Source: Methylomonas sp. MK1
Lineage (GTDB): Bacteria; Pseudomonadota; Gammaproteobacteria; Methylococcales; Methylomonadaceae
Direction of reading: 5' to 3'
Assembly: GCF_000365425.1 (NCBI RefSeq)
Contig: NZ_AQOV01000001.1
Span: 2,418,001-2,482,000 of the forward strand
DNA length: 64,000 bases
The notes beneath the pieces are model-generated. The model made no database searches, was not told where the DNA came from, and saw nothing but the letters and a program-made list of their open reading frames with translations. The first letter of the stretch is position 1; each line of letters begins with the position of its first letter. Below, piece by piece: positions 52,708-62,616 of the stretch. The translations under genes and the position numbers were made by a program.

Positions 52708-53559
52708 GTGAAGCCGATACTAACCACCACAAATCATAACCGCAACGTTGCCGGTCTGAAATATGTGTATCCGGTCATCTCGCGTCGTGCGGGCGGTTTG
52801 TCTATTGGGGTAAATTTCAACCCAAATAGTGCCTGCAACTGGCGCTGCATTTATTGCCAAGTACCGGAGTTACAGCGCGGCAACGCACCGGAAATGGATT
52901 TTGCATTGCTGGAGCAGGAACTGCGTTTCTTTCTGGAATACGTGCAGCACGGTGATTTTTTCGAGCAATTTAACGTAGAAATCAACCAGCGTGTTATCAA
53001 GGATATCGCCATTTCCGGCAACGGCGAGCCGACCAGCCTGATGGATTTCGATAAAGCCGTACATCTGATCGGCGAGATTGCCACAGAATCAGGCGTATTT
53101 CCTGCCAGCAAATTCGTCTTGATCAGTAATGGCAGCTTAATACACCAATCAACAGTGCAAGCAGGCTTGGCGGAATTCGGCCGGTATCACGGCGAACTCT
53201 GGTTCAAGCTGGACAGTGCGACCGAACAGGGCCGTAAACTGATCAACAACACCGGCCAGAGTCAGCACAAATTATTAGAACACCTAAAGATTGCCACCAG
53301 CCTTTGCCCAACCAAACTACAAACCTGCATGCTGCGTTATCGGCAAGCGTGGTCTGACAGTGAAAAACAAGCCTATTTAGCGCTTTTGCAGGAATTACGA
53401 GCTAGCAAGATTAAACTGCAAGAAATTATGCTTTACAGCGTGGCCAGACAATCGTTCCAAGCGGAAGCAAACGAGCTAGAAAGAATGAATATTGAAGAGA
53501 TGAATGCGTTTGCCGCTGACATCAAAGCGCTGGGCTATGATGTCAGCGTTAGCCATTAG
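52708..53559 (+). CDS. radical SAM protein of unknown substrate
   Basis: About 283 residues. The cluster motif is CNWRCIYCQ (C-x3-C-x2-C) near residues 43-51, followed by ISGNGEPTSL, the glycine-rich SAM-binding strand typical of the TYW1-like/COG0731 group, and LISNGS. A TTG at 52690 extends the frame, but it lies inside the fhcC terminator hairpin, so the GTG at 52708 is chosen. The substrate is unknown. The position right after fhcBADC suggests, but does not prove, a link to C1 cofactor metabolism. Confidence 0.8.
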   Translation: MKPILTTTNHNRNVAGLKYVYPVISRRAGGLSIGVNFNPNSACNWRCIYCQVPELQRGNAPEMDFALLEQELRFFLEYVQHGDFFEQFNVEINQRVIKDIAISGNGEPTSLMDFDKAVHLIGEIATESGVFPASKFVLISNGSLIHQSTVQAGLAEFGRYHGELWFKLDSATEQGRKLINNTGQSQHKLLEHLKIATSLCPTKLQTCMLRYRQAWSDSEKQAYLALLQELRASKIKLQEIMLYSVARQSFQAEANELERMNIEEMNAFAADIKALGYDVSVSH

Positions 53560-53810
53560 GCCATAACATCGAGAAGAGATCCGAGCATTTTTTCATGAGC
53601 CTTGATCATTTTGGCGCCAGCTGAGGTTTCCAACTCTGCTTCTTTCAAGCTCAACACCGGCTTAAATAAGTCAGCTGAACCGACATCTTTTGAACCACCG
53701 ACTTCCTGAGCTTGCACCGGCAAATTCGCAATCGTTTGCGCGGCGGTACTGGCTTTTTGCTGAGCATTGCTGATCAGAGTGGTTGCGCTATTCAGTACAT
53801 TGCTAATCAT
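53556..53810 (-). CDS. 84-residue protein of unknown function
   Basis: A mostly helical protein (MISNVLNSATTLISNAQQ ... GAKMIKAHEKMLGSLLDVMA). The C-terminal heptad-like spacing of L, I and M resembles the coiled-coil ends of flagellar rod proteins, but no motility gene is near. A strong ribosome binding site (AGGAGGT) precedes the ATG, which supports a real gene. It is convergent with the radical SAM gene, overlapping its end by four bases. Confidence 0.65.
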   Translation of the reverse strand: MISNVLNSATTLISNAQQKASTAAQTIANLPVQAQEVGGSKDVGSADLFKPVLSLKEAELETSAGAKMIKAHEKMLGSLLDVMA

Positions 53811-53922
53811 GGTACACCTCCTGCAAATCGAGTTTGCATCATACCGCTCAGGTTATCGGCTTGCCAAGCGCAGAGCTTTAACTTCTCAACACCGTTTTGC
53901 CTAGCCAGTCACACTTACTTAA

Positions 53923-54846
53923 CTATTTGTCTTTCTTAACTATTTTTACGTAGAGATCTTTCAAAAACGGCAGACCTTGGCTCTGGAATATCGACCAGGC
54001 ATAAACACCGGCTTGCTTCAGTAACTGAGCTAATTTTTTAACCGCAGCTTCCCCGCCAACCTGCTTAAATTTAGCTTCGACTATCGTACTCCACTGTGGT
54101 CTGGGCTGACCATCGGCATCCAGAAACACCCTATCAAACAACCACATTTCCGCCACGGACACCGTCCACATAAACGCAAACGATACCGCCATGCCACCAC
54201 CCGCCACGATCACCAGCCAAGCGAAGATCGGATCCAGCTTCGTCAACCACCACGACAATATATCCACCAGTAAAAACACATACGGCATGCCGATAGCGAT
54301 ACATTTGTACTTTATGGTACTGGTTTCCGAAAAGCTGAAAATCAAGCCAACAAACATGAAGATAAAACTGATGCCGAACAAGTGAATATGCGAAACCCGC
54401 GTCAGAGAGCTAAAGGTGGCACCTTCATCTTCCTTGGTGTATTCCTTCAACACCTTGAAATCACTCAAATTGGGGATGGATGCATCCTTGTTATGGCACA
54501 TCACGCAACGATTCTCGATGATTTTATCGACTCCGCGATCAACAAAATCATCCTGATCCGCACCATCGCGCACCCATTGGATGATGGCGAAACGCTCCTG
54601 CTCCGAGGCGTTTTCTTTCATAGCCCCGTTTAATTGAGTTTCCAGCATCGTTCCCGAGCGGTTGCCGTAATAACTGTAGACAATATCGTCTATCGACAGG
54701 CCAAACTTGCCGTCAGCCATACCGTGAGTAAACAGAATTTGGATCAAGGCCATCAGATAGCCGACCGCCACGGTAGTCAAATAGCCGGTAAACAGCACTT
54801 TGACAGGGGTATCCATTTGTTTTAAAGAAGAAAATTCGCGTGCCAT
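53923..54846 (-). CDS. membrane protein with a c-type heme motif
   Basis: A 307-residue protein. One helix near residues 15-40, then a soluble segment with a single CVMCHNK (C-x2-C-H) near residues 112-118, then about four helices (150-260) and a basic C-terminal helical region. The heme motif and the helices preceding it suggest a periplasmic cytochrome c segment within a membrane protein. I do not recognise the family. Nothing nearby shares its function. AG-rich sequence precedes the ATG. Confidence 0.75.
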   Translation of the reverse strand: MAREFSSLKQMDTPVKVLFTGYLTTVAVGYLMALIQILFTHGMADGKFGLSIDDIVYSYYGNRSGTMLETQLNGAMKENASEQERFAIIQWVRDGADQDDFVDRGVDKIIENRCVMCHNKDASIPNLSDFKVLKEYTKEDEGATFSSLTRVSHIHLFGISFIFMFVGLIFSFSETSTIKYKCIAIGMPYVFLLVDILSWWLTKLDPIFAWLVIVAGGGMAVSFAFMWTVSVAEMWLFDRVFLDADGQPRPQWSTIVEAKFKQVGGEAAVKKLAQLLKQAGVYAWSIFQSQGLPFLKDLYVKIVKKDK

Positions 54847-54933
54847 GGTCAGTTACACCGAAAAGAGAGGGGTGGCTGCATTATAGCTTGGTTATATTAC
54901 CGTTAACCGAAAATTCCATATTGTTGCGGGCAT

Positions 54934-54965
54934 AAAAAAGGCCCTTGCAAGCAAGAGCCTTTTTA
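54934..54965 (-). terminator. Rho-independent terminator of the cold-shock gene
   Basis: On the minus strand GGCTCTTGC pairs with GCAAGGGCC (one G-U) and is followed by six T, 18 bases after the cold-shock gene stop. The opposite strand also carries a T-run, so it may work for both directions. Confidence 0.85.
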
Positions 54966-54982
54966 CCCGTAACCGTTAACGC

Positions 54983-55186
54983 TTATCTGGGCAGGACATT
55001 CGCGGCAGTCAAACCTTTAGGACCGGACTCGATATCGAATTGAACCGATTGGCCTGGCGACAAGGTCTTAAAACCTTCGCCCTTGATAACGGAATGATGT
55101 ACAAAAACATCTTCCTTGCCTTCGGAAGGCTCGATAAATCCAAACCCTTTGGTATTGTTAAACCACTTTACAGTGCCTGTTGCCAT
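54983..55186 (-). CDS. cold-shock domain protein (CspA family)
   Basis: A 67-residue single OB-fold RNA-binding protein with RNP1 KGFGFIEP and RNP2 [13 protein letters not shown] precedes the ATG. The paralogue cannot be told from sequence alone. Its upstream region up to clpB (about 290 bases) holds the probable 5' leader and the clpB promoter. Confidence 0.96.
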   Translation of the reverse strand: MATGTVKWFNNTKGFGFIEPSEGKEDVFVHHSVIKGEGFKTLSPGQSVQFDIESGPKGLTAANVLPR

Positions 55187-55409
55187 TTCTAAAACTCCTA
55201 CAAAATAAAACTAATGGTTACGCAGACCGACAATATTGACAACCGGACCTGCTGACTAGCAATGGCCATAATCCCTCAACATCTGTTATCTGAGCGGCGA
55301 CATTGTACTTTGAAACATTTATCAAGGCTACCAACGATGTCCATCTCAACCCGCCAAGCAATAGCAATAATTTCACCCAAAAAATAGTGGAATTATCCGC
55401 CAGTCCTCG

Positions 55410-55438
55410 CTTGAAAAGCGCTACGTAGCGCCCCATCT
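55410..55438 (+). promoter_or_regulatory. sigma-32 heat-shock promoter of clpB
   Basis: CTTGAAA (55410-55416) and CCCCATCT (55431-55438), separated by 14 bases, match the RpoH consensus CTTGAAA-N11-16-CCCCATNT at every fixed position. The clpB start is 41 bases downstream. Confidence 0.92.
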
Positions 55439-55478
55439 CTGCGGCAACACAATTTATATTCCAAATGAGGTACGCAAC

Positions 55479-58052
55479 ATGCGAATGGATAAATTAACCA
55501 GTAAATTTCAACAAGCGCTCAGCGACGCGCAAAGCATGGCATTGGGCAAGGATCACCAATTCATAGAGCCCGTGCATGTGATGTTGGCGCTGATCGATCA
55601 GGAAGGCGGCAGCATCAAGCCATTGCTGATGCAGGTCGGCATTCAGGTCAACGCGTTGCGTAACGAACTAAGCAAGGAAATCGACCGCCTGGCCAGCGTC
55701 TCCGGGTCCGGCGGCGACGTGCAAATTTCCAATGAGCTGTCGCGGATGCTAAATCTGACTGACAAACTGGCGCAGAAACGTAAAGATGCGTTCATTTCCA
55801 GCGAATTGTTTTTGCTGGCAGCCCTGGAAGCCAGCAGTTCCCTGCAAAAAATCCTGAAACAGGCCGGCGTCACCGCGTCGGCTGTGGAAAAAGCCATAGA
55901 AAACATGCGTGGCGGCCAAAATGTCAACGACGCGAACGCCGAAGATCAACGTCAAGCCCTGAAAAAATATACGATCAACCTGACCGAACGCGCTGAGCAA
56001 GGCAAACTCGACCCAGTGATCGGTCGTGACGACGAAATCCGCCGCACGATCCAGGTCTTGCAGCGCCGCACCAAGAATAACCCGGTCTTGATTGGCGAAC
56101 CCGGTGTCGGCAAAACCGCGATTGTGGAAGGCTTGGCACAGCGCATCGTCAACGGCGAAGTACCCGAGGGTATCAAGGGCAAGCAATTGCTGTCGCTGGA
56201 TATGGCGGCGCTGATTGCTGGCGCCAAGTTTCGCGGCGAGTTCGAAGAACGCTTGAAAGCTGTATTGAACGACGTTGCCAAACAGGAAGGCCAGATCATC
56301 CTATTCATCGACGAGTTGCACACCATGGTTGGCGCCGGTAAGGCCGAAGGCGCGATGGACGCCGGCAACATGCTGAAGCCAGCTCTGGCCCGCGGCGAAC
56401 TGCATTGCGTCGGCGCCACCACGCTGGACGAATACCGGCAATACATCGAAAAAGACGCCGCTTTGGAACGGCGCTTTCAAAAAGTACTGGTCGACGAGCC
56501 CAGCGTCGAAGACACCATCGCTATCTTGCGCGGCTTAAAAGAACGGTACGAAATTCATCACCGTGTCGAAATCACCGATCCGGCCATTGTCTCAGCAGCT
56601 ATGCTGTCGCACCGCTACATCTCCGACCGCCAGCTGCCGGACAAAGCCATCGACTTGATTGACGAAGCCGCCAGCCGGATCCGCATGGAAATGGACTCCA
56701 AGCCCGAGGCTATGGATAAACTCAGCCGCCGTTTGATACAGCTGAAAATTGAGCGTGAGGCGATGAAAAACGAAACCGACGCGGCCTCGAAAAAACGTCT
56801 GGAAATACTGCAAGTGGAAATCGCCGATCTGGAGAAAGAATACTCGGACCTGGACGAAATCTGGAAGGCCGAAAAAGCCGCGCTGCAAGGCACCGCCAGC
56901 ATAAAAGAAAATCTGGAGCGCGCCCGCCTGGAATTGGAAGCAGCCCGCCGCAGCCAAGATTATGCGCGCATGTCGGAACTGCAATACGGCGAAATTCCTA
57001 AGCTGGAAAAAGAGCTGGACCTGGCTTCGCAAGCGGAAATGCAAGAAACGACCTTGCTTCGCAGCAGGGTGACCGAAGAAGAAATCGCTGAAGTGGTCTC
57101 GAAATGGACCGGCATTCCAGTTTCGAAAATGATGGAAGGCGAGCGCGAAAAACTCCTGCGCATGGAAGAAGAATTGGGCAAACGGGTGATCGGCCAAACC
57201 GAAGCCTTAAAAGCCGTCAGCAATGCCATCCGCCGTTCTCGGGCCGGCCTGTCCGATCCGAACCGGCCCAACGGCTCGTTCCTGTTTTTAGGTCCGACCG
57301 GTGTCGGTAAAACCGAGTTATGCAAGGCTCTAGCTGAGTTCATGTTTGACACCGAAGAAGCCATGGTCCGCATCGATATGTCGGAGTTCATGGAGAAACA
57401 TTCGGTGGCCCGCTTGATCGGCGCACCTCCCGGTTATGTCGGCTATGAGGAAGGCGGCTATCTGACTGAAGCGGTGCGCAGGAAACCCTACTCGGTCATC
57501 CTGCTCGACGAAATCGAGAAAGCCCACAACGATGTGTTTAACGTATTGCTGCAAGTATTGGACGATGGCCGCTTGACTGATGGCCAGGGCCGGACTGTGG
57601 ACTTTAAAAACACGGTGGTAGTCATGACGTCGAACTTGGGCTCCAGCGTGATCCAGGAACTGGCTGGCGAGAGTAATTACATCGAAATGAAGGATGCGGT
57701 AATGGACATCGTCGGCCAGCATTTCCGGCCGGAATTCATCAACCGGGTTGACGAAGCAGTAGTCTTCCATCCGCTTGGACAAGGTCAAATCCGCGCGATC
57801 TGCAAAATACAGATCGAGCTGCTACACCAACGTTTACAGGAAAAAGACATGGGCATGGAAGTCAGCGAAACGGCGCTGGATTTACTTGGCGAGGCCGGCT
57901 TTGACCCGGTCTATGGTGCGCGGCCGTTGAAAAGAGCAATACAACGGCAACTGGAAAATCCGCTAGCGAATGAAATTTTGTCCGGACATTTCATTCCTGG
58001 GGATGTAATTAAAATCGATGTCGCCAACGACGGACTAGCTTTTAGCAAATAA
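55479..58052 (+). CDS. clpB: ClpB disaggregase
   Basis: An 857-residue Hsp100 chaperone. N-terminal Clp repeat domain (about 1-145), first AAA module with GEPGVGKT, the coiled-coil middle domain (about 405-525), the second AAA module with GPTGVGKT, and the D2-small domain. GAGGT precedes the ATG at 55479; a second ATG two codons later is possible. With DnaK it resolves protein aggregates. Control by sigma-32 is visible upstream. Confidence 0.98.
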   Translation: MRMDKLTSKFQQALSDAQSMALGKDHQFIEPVHVMLALIDQEGGSIKPLLMQVGIQVNALRNELSKEIDRLASVSGSGGDVQISNELSRMLNLTDKLAQKRKDAFISSELFLLAALEASSSLQKILKQAGVTASAVEKAIENMRGGQNVNDANAEDQRQALKKYTINLTERAEQGKLDPVIGRDDEIRRTIQVLQRRTKNNPVLIGEPGVGKTAIVEGLAQRIVNGEVPEGIKGKQLLSLDMAALIAGAKFRGEFEERLKAVLNDVAKQEGQIILFIDELHTMVGAGKAEGAMDAGNMLKPALARGELHCVGATTLDEYRQYIEKDAALERRFQKVLVDEPSVEDTIAILRGLKERYEIHHRVEITDPAIVSAAMLSHRYISDRQLPDKAIDLIDEAASRIRMEMDSKPEAMDKLSRRLIQLKIEREAMKNETDAASKKRLEILQVEIADLEKEYSDLDEIWKAEKAALQGTASIKENLERARLELEAARRSQDYARMSELQYGEIPKLEKELDLASQAEMQETTLLRSRVTEEEIAEVVSKWTGIPVSKMMEGEREKLLRMEEELGKRVIGQTEALKAVSNAIRRSRAGLSDPNRPNGSFLFLGPTGVGKTELCKALAEFMFDTEEAMVRIDMSEFMEKHSVARLIGAPPGYVGYEEGGYLTEAVRRKPYSVILLDEIEKAHNDVFNVLLQVLDDGRLTDGQGRTVDFKNTVVVMTSNLGSSVIQELAGESNYIEMKDAVMDIVGQHFRPEFINRVDEAVVFHPLGQGQIRAICKIQIELLHQRLQEKDMGMEVSETALDLLGEAGFDPVYGARPLKRAIQRQLENPLANEILSGHFIPGDVIKIDVANDGLAFSK

Positions 58053-58066
58053 ATGTAGTTCTGAGC

Positions 58067-58093
58067 GCCGGGTTAGACCAAGTCTAGCCCGGC
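58067..58093. terminator. hairpin between clpB and the ankyrin gene
   Basis: GCCGGGTTAGAC and GTCTAGCCCGGC pair (one mismatch) around CAA between two convergent genes. No T-run follows. Confidence 0.65.
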
Positions 58094-58102
58094 TTCCGGC
58101 GA

Positions 58103-58507
58103 CTACTCCTTCGCCCCAGCCTGAACCAAAATACTCTCAATTTCCTTATGCCCTCGTGTTCGGGCAAACTGCAACGCATTGGCTGTCGGCTTAGCGCCGT
58201 TGGCCAATAAAAGCTTGACCATTTCCAACTGCCCTCTACCGGCGGCCAATCCCAGCGCCGCTCCGCCTCCGGCATTCACATCCATGCCGGCGTCGAGAAA
58301 CAGCTTTACGACCAACATGTCCCCAACACCGGCCGATGATGCGAATTGCGGCTCGGTATATTCGATGCCCATTTGTTGCAATTCTTTTCTGGCGGCTACG
58401 GCATCCGCGGCAAACCCTACTTCAGTTTGAAACAGGCAGGACACCGCCAGAGTCAAAACGACCAGGGCGCTAGCTCGGCGATTGCTGGGCAAGAGTCTAT
58501 TGACCAT
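58103..58507 (-). CDS. secreted ankyrin-repeat protein
   Basis: A 134-residue protein with a signal peptide (about 1-34, ending VGFAADA) and two to three ankyrin repeats (VGDMLVVKLFLDAGMDVNAGGGAALGLAAGRGQLEMVKLLLANGAKPTANALQFARTRGHKEIESILVQAGA). It is likely periplasmic. The binding partner is unknown. Confidence 0.85.
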   Translation of the reverse strand: MVNRLLPSNRRASALVVLTLAVSCLFQTEVGFAADAVAARKELQQMGIEYTEPQFASSAGVGDMLVVKLFLDAGMDVNAGGGAALGLAAGRGQLEMVKLLLANGAKPTANALQFARTRGHKEIESILVQAGAKE

Positions 58508-58558
58508 TTTTGTCTCCGTGGAAAATGAACCGGAACACCCAGCGCATGTGGGGCTAAA

Positions 58559-59575
58559 TCAAATTTTAATCACCCGCCCCTCGGCGGCCGATTGCAGCGC
58601 GGCAACAATGGCCCGGCAATTGTCGCGAGCGTCGTTGAACGACAATTGCGGATCCTTGCCGTTTAATACGCAATCGCTGAAATGCTCGACTTCCAAACGG
58701 AAATGATTGGCGACAGGCAAACGCTCTTCCGACTGCCGTCCGTCTTCGGTCCACCAAGAGATTACCGGGACATCCCCAGGTAATTGCCAGACCACGTGGC
58801 ATTTGATTCCGCCTTGGGTACCGATAATTTCGTATTCGCAGCGCCGGGCGCGTTCGAAACTGAAATCGAAATGCGCGAACTTTCCGTCGCCAAAATCCAG
58901 AATGCCGCTGGTCGTAATATCGGCACCACTTTCAACATATTTGGATAAGGCAGTGACGGTACGTGGTGCTTGTTGAAAGAACATGCGTAACGAATGGATC
59001 GCATAGCAGCCAATATCCCACATCGCCCCGCCGCCGCGCGAGACGTCTTCGGCCAATCGATACATCCGCGCCGGACGCATCATGAACGAGTAGCTGGCGC
59101 GCACCGAGCGGATTTCGCCGATCAAACCGGACCTGATCAACTCCAACACACGGGCGTGCTGCGGATGGAAGCGATACATAAAACCTTCCATCACGGTCAC
59201 CCGATAACGGCGCGCGGCGGTTTCGATTGCGTCAATGTCTTCTACCGTCAAAGCCATCGGCTTTTCGCACAGCACATGCTTACGGTGTTCAATGGCTCGC
59301 AAGGTCCATTCTGCGTGCTCATGATTGGCCATCGGCAAATAGATAGCCTGCACGTCTTCGTCGTTTAGCAATGCATCCAGATTGTCGTAACTCTGTATTT
59401 CCGGATGGCAAGGGGCGTATTGGGAGAGGGTTTGTGCTGCGGCACCGGCCCGGCGGCTGGCTATGCCGACCAGCTTTGCATTGGACGCTTCGACTATCGC
59501 CGGCAACAGGCGCTCGTTGATACGGGCAGCACCGAGAATGCCCCAACGAAGTTTGGCTTGGTCTTGGTTATTCAT
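58559..59575 (-). CDS. Gfo/Idh/MocA-family NAD(P)-dependent oxidoreductase
   Basis: A 338-residue enzyme with the N-terminal Rossmann fold (WGILGAARINERLLPAI) and the family markers CEKPMAL (lysine) and MWDIGCYAIHSLR. The C-terminal domain ends RAIVAALQSAAEG. Substrate (sugar, inositol or dihydrodiol) cannot be inferred. It appears to be a single-gene unit. Confidence 0.92.
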   Translation of the reverse strand: MNNQDQAKLRWGILGAARINERLLPAIVEASNAKLVGIASRRAGAAAQTLSQYAPCHPEIQSYDNLDALLNDEDVQAIYLPMANHEHAEWTLRAIEHRKHVLCEKPMALTVEDIDAIETAARRYRVTVMEGFMYRFHPQHARVLELIRSGLIGEIRSVRASYSFMMRPARMYRLAEDVSRGGGAMWDIGCYAIHSLRMFFQQAPRTVTALSKYVESGADITTSGILDFGDGKFAHFDFSFERARRCEYEIIGTQGGIKCHVVWQLPGDVPVISWWTEDGRQSEERLPVANHFRLEVEHFSDCVLNGKDPQLSFNDARDNCRAIVAALQSAAEGRVIKI

Positions 59576-59727
59576 GACAGTACCTTAGACTGATGAGCTG
59601 AGAGCTATCAGATTAGCAGCTTGTCCGCGCGCCGCAAGCACCTCAACCCAAAAAAGTTACGAAACGTAAGGCGCAAGCCTACAAACCAGAGAGGCGGTTA
59701 TGTGCGCAATATGAAAACGCCGCGCAT

Positions 59728-59761
59728 AAAAAAGGCCCAAGCAACATCTGTTGCATAGGCC
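59728..59761 (-). terminator. Rho-independent terminator of rpsT
   Basis: On the minus strand GGCC-TAT-GCAAC and GTTGC-TTG-GGCC pair around AGAT and are followed by six T, 29 bases after the rpsT stop. Confidence 0.85.
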
Positions 59762-59789
59762 TTGTTGATCTATCGACCTACTGTCGAGA

Positions 59790-60053
59790 TCAAGCCATCG
59801 CGCGCAATCTGTCGTTAAGTCTGCTTTTGCTGCGAGCAGCTTTGTTTTTGTGGATAAGGCCTTTGTTAACAGCCGAATCGATTACAGGAACAGCGGTTTT
59901 AAACGCGGCTTGAGCTTGCTCTTTATCGCCTGCTCTAACAGCGGCGATCACTTTTTTAACGAAAGTGCGTAAGTTGCTGCGCTGTCCGGCATTGCGAATA
60001 CGGCTTTTCTCAGCCTGACGCGCTCTTTTTCTAGCTTGTGGTGAATTAGCCAT
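59790..60053 (-). CDS. rpsT: 30S ribosomal protein S20
   Basis: An 87-residue basic protein with the S20 pattern ([46 protein letters not shown]). It diverges from murJ, its common neighbour in gammaproteobacteria. Confidence 0.97.
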   Translation of the reverse strand: MANSPQARKRARQAEKSRIRNAGQRSNLRTFVKKVIAAVRAGDKEQAQAAFKTAVPVIDSAVNKGLIHKNKAARSKSRLNDRLRAMA

Positions 60054-60155
60054 AGTCTATCAGTTCTTTTGAGTTAATCTGGAACCGCGTATTATCATTT
60101 TGGATGCTATGATTGTCAAATTTTTAGTGTTTCCAAACCCAATCTGAGGCCTGCA

Positions 60156-61703
60156 GTGAGCAAGCAGCTGTTTAAATCCACCGCAATCGTTAGCAGTATG
60201 ACCATGATTTCGCGGATCATGGGTTTTGTAAGAGACATGCTATTTGCCAACATTTTCGGCGTTAACGCGGCAACCGATGCGTTTTTCGTGGCCTTCAGAA
60301 TTCCGAACTTTCTACGCCGCTTATTCATGGAAGGCGCGTTCGCGCAGGCATTTGTGCCGACCCTGGCCGATTATAACGAAAAAGGTAGCCGCGAGGCATT
60401 GCAACTGTTTATCGACCGCACTGCCGGCACGTTGGCAGTCTTGTTGATGCTATTCACAGTGGCGGGCGTCATTGCCGCCCCATTGCTAATCCTGCTTTTT
60501 GCGCCGGGCTTTCTGTGGGAAGGCGGCCAGTACGAACTGGCTGTGCAGATGCTGCGCATCACCTTCCCGTATTTGTTCTTCGTTACACTGGTTGCATTCG
60601 CCGGTGCGATTTTGAACGCACACGGTAAATTCGCAATTCCGGCCCTGACCCCAGTATTTCTGAATATTTGCATGATAGGCGCTGCGGTATGGATTTCGCC
60701 GCTTATGGAGCAACCGATCATGGCGCTGGCGTGGGGCGTATTCGCAGCCGGCGTGGTGCAACTGCTGTTTCAAATTCCCGCACTAGCAAGGCTCCGCTTG
60801 CTGCCTAGGCCGCGCTGGGGTTACCAAGATCCGGCAGTGAAACGCATGCTAAAACAGATGCTACCCGCCATTTTTGGGGTATCCGTGGTGCAAGTTAATT
60901 TACTATTTGGCACTTTGGTCGCTTCCTTTTTGACATCTGGCAGCGTTTCCTGGTTGTATTATTCGGATCGACTGGTGGAGTTTCCGCTCGGGATTTTGGG
61001 TGTAGCGTTAGCGACAGTAATTTTACCCAGACTATCTGAAAATCATGCCGCCGACGATGCGATGGCCTTTTCCAAAGCTTTGGACTGGGGCTTGAAATTG
61101 GTGTTATTGATCGGCCTACCAGCCACCCTGGGCTTGACACTGCTAGCCGAACCCTTGTTATCGACACTATTTCAATATAACGAATTCGGCAGCGACGATG
61201 TGCGGATGTCCGGTAAAAGCCTGATGGCTTATGCACTAGGCTTATTGGCATTTATGTTGATCAAGATCTTGGTTCCAGGCTTCACCTCGCGCCAGGACAC
61301 GCAAACGCCGATGCGTTTTGGCATGTATTCCATCGTCGCGAATATCGTGTTGAGCCTATTGCTGGCATTTCCCTTCGCGCATGCCGGCATCGCCCTGGCA
61401 ACGACTTTGTCGGCATACCTAAACGCGCTACTCCTGTTGCTTAGACTGCTAAAAACCCGAACATACCGTCCCAGCGAACAATGGCTGTCATACATTCTGC
61501 GGATTGTGGCAGCCAACGCAGTTATGTCAGGGTTCTTGTATTATTTTGTCGATGCCACGCTTTGGCTGGATTGGAACGCCTCGCAACGAGGATTGCATCT
61601 GGGAATGACAATCGGATTGGCAATATTGATTTATAGTTTGACGCTAGTATTGTTGGGCATCCGGCCCCGACATATCGGCTTGCAAAAATCCGTAACGACT
61701 TGA
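60156..61703 (+). CDS. murJ: lipid II flippase MurJ
   Basis: A 515-residue MATE-like membrane protein with about fourteen helices. Motifs: MTMISRIMGFVRDMLFANIFG at the start, ATDAFFVAFRIPNFLRRLFMEGAFAQAFVP, LYYSDRLVEFPLGILGVALATVILPRLS and the ALGLLAFMLIKILVPGFTSRQDTQTP segment. It flips lipid II in peptidoglycan synthesis. GTG start. Confidence 0.96.
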   Translation: MSKQLFKSTAIVSSMTMISRIMGFVRDMLFANIFGVNAATDAFFVAFRIPNFLRRLFMEGAFAQAFVPTLADYNEKGSREALQLFIDRTAGTLAVLLMLFTVAGVIAAPLLILLFAPGFLWEGGQYELAVQMLRITFPYLFFVTLVAFAGAILNAHGKFAIPALTPVFLNICMIGAAVWISPLMEQPIMALAWGVFAAGVVQLLFQIPALARLRLLPRPRWGYQDPAVKRMLKQMLPAIFGVSVVQVNLLFGTLVASFLTSGSVSWLYYSDRLVEFPLGILGVALATVILPRLSENHAADDAMAFSKALDWGLKLVLLIGLPATLGLTLLAEPLLSTLFQYNEFGSDDVRMSGKSLMAYALGLLAFMLIKILVPGFTSRQDTQTPMRFGMYSIVANIVLSLLLAFPFAHAGIALATTLSAYLNALLLLLRLLKTRTYRPSEQWLSYILRIVAANAVMSGFLYYFVDATLWLDWNASQRGLHLGMTIGLAILIYSLTLVLLGIRPRHIGLQKSVTT

Positions 61704-61788
61704 GATTCTCTGCGACGCCACCATTGTCATGTAGAATGCTCCGCAAACAGCGGTTTCCGTAACGATTCAACATAATAATCAGTAAGCT

Positions 61789-62616
61789 ATGAAAACAAAA
61801 ACAATCGGTTTTATTGGTGGCGGCAACATGGCGACCAGTCTAATCAGCGGCTTGATTGCCAGCGGTCATTCACCGCAGCAGATCTGGGTATCGGATACCG
61901 CGCCCGCCACCTTGCAGGCTCACGCCGATCAACTTCACGTGAATACTACCGCCAGTAATGAGACAGTCGTTAACGAAGTCGAAGTGGTGGTGTTGGCAGT
62001 TAAACCGCAAATACTGCGTGACGTTGCTTTGCAAATCGCCCCCTGTCTGAAGCAAAAAAATGTGCTGGTAGTATCGATTGCCGCCGGCATTTCCCAGCAA
62101 AGCCTGTCGAAATGGCTAGGCAGCGATGTGGCTATCGTGCGCTGCATGCCTAATACGCCAGCACTGGTACAAACCGGCGCAACAGCATTGCACGCCAACG
62201 CGAATGTAGACGACGAACAAAAAGATCTAGCCGAAAATATTCTGCGCGCAGTCGGTTTGGCGCTGTGGGTAAACGACGAAAACCAACTCGACGCCGTGAC
62301 TGCGGTATCGGGCAGCGGGCCGGCTTATTTTTTTCTGCTGATGGAAGCGATGGAAAAAGCTGCCCTGGAATTGGGCCTGGACGAACGCTCCGCGAGACTG
62401 CTGATTCAGCAAACAGCACTGGGCGCCGCCAAAATTGCGCTGGAATCGTCCGAATCGCCCGCCCAATTGCGCGCCAGAGTTACCTCTCCGGGCGGTACGA
62501 CTCAACAAGCTATCGAAACATTTATCCAAAACGGTTTTGTCGAACTGGTTGCCAAAGCCTTACATGCCGCAAAAGACCGTTCGATTGAAATGTCAAAACA
62601 ACTGGGAGCCGACTAA
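61789..62616 (+). CDS. proC: pyrroline-5-carboxylate reductase
   Basis: A 275-residue enzyme making proline. N-terminal NAD(P)-binding GFIGGGNMATSLI, central VVLAVKPQ and RCMPNTPALV, and the active-site region VTAVSGSGPAYFF...TSPGGTTQQAIE. It is followed by yggT with a one-base overlap, the usual proC-yggT arrangement. Confidence 0.96.
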   Translation: MKTKTIGFIGGGNMATSLISGLIASGHSPQQIWVSDTAPATLQAHADQLHVNTTASNETVVNEVEVVVLAVKPQILRDVALQIAPCLKQKNVLVVSIAAGISQQSLSKWLGSDVAIVRCMPNTPALVQTGATALHANANVDDEQKDLAENILRAVGLALWVNDENQLDAVTAVSGSGPAYFFLLMEAMEKAALELGLDERSARLLIQQTALGAAKIALESSESPAQLRARVTSPGGTTQQAIETFIQNGFVELVAKALHAAKDRSIEMSKQLGAD

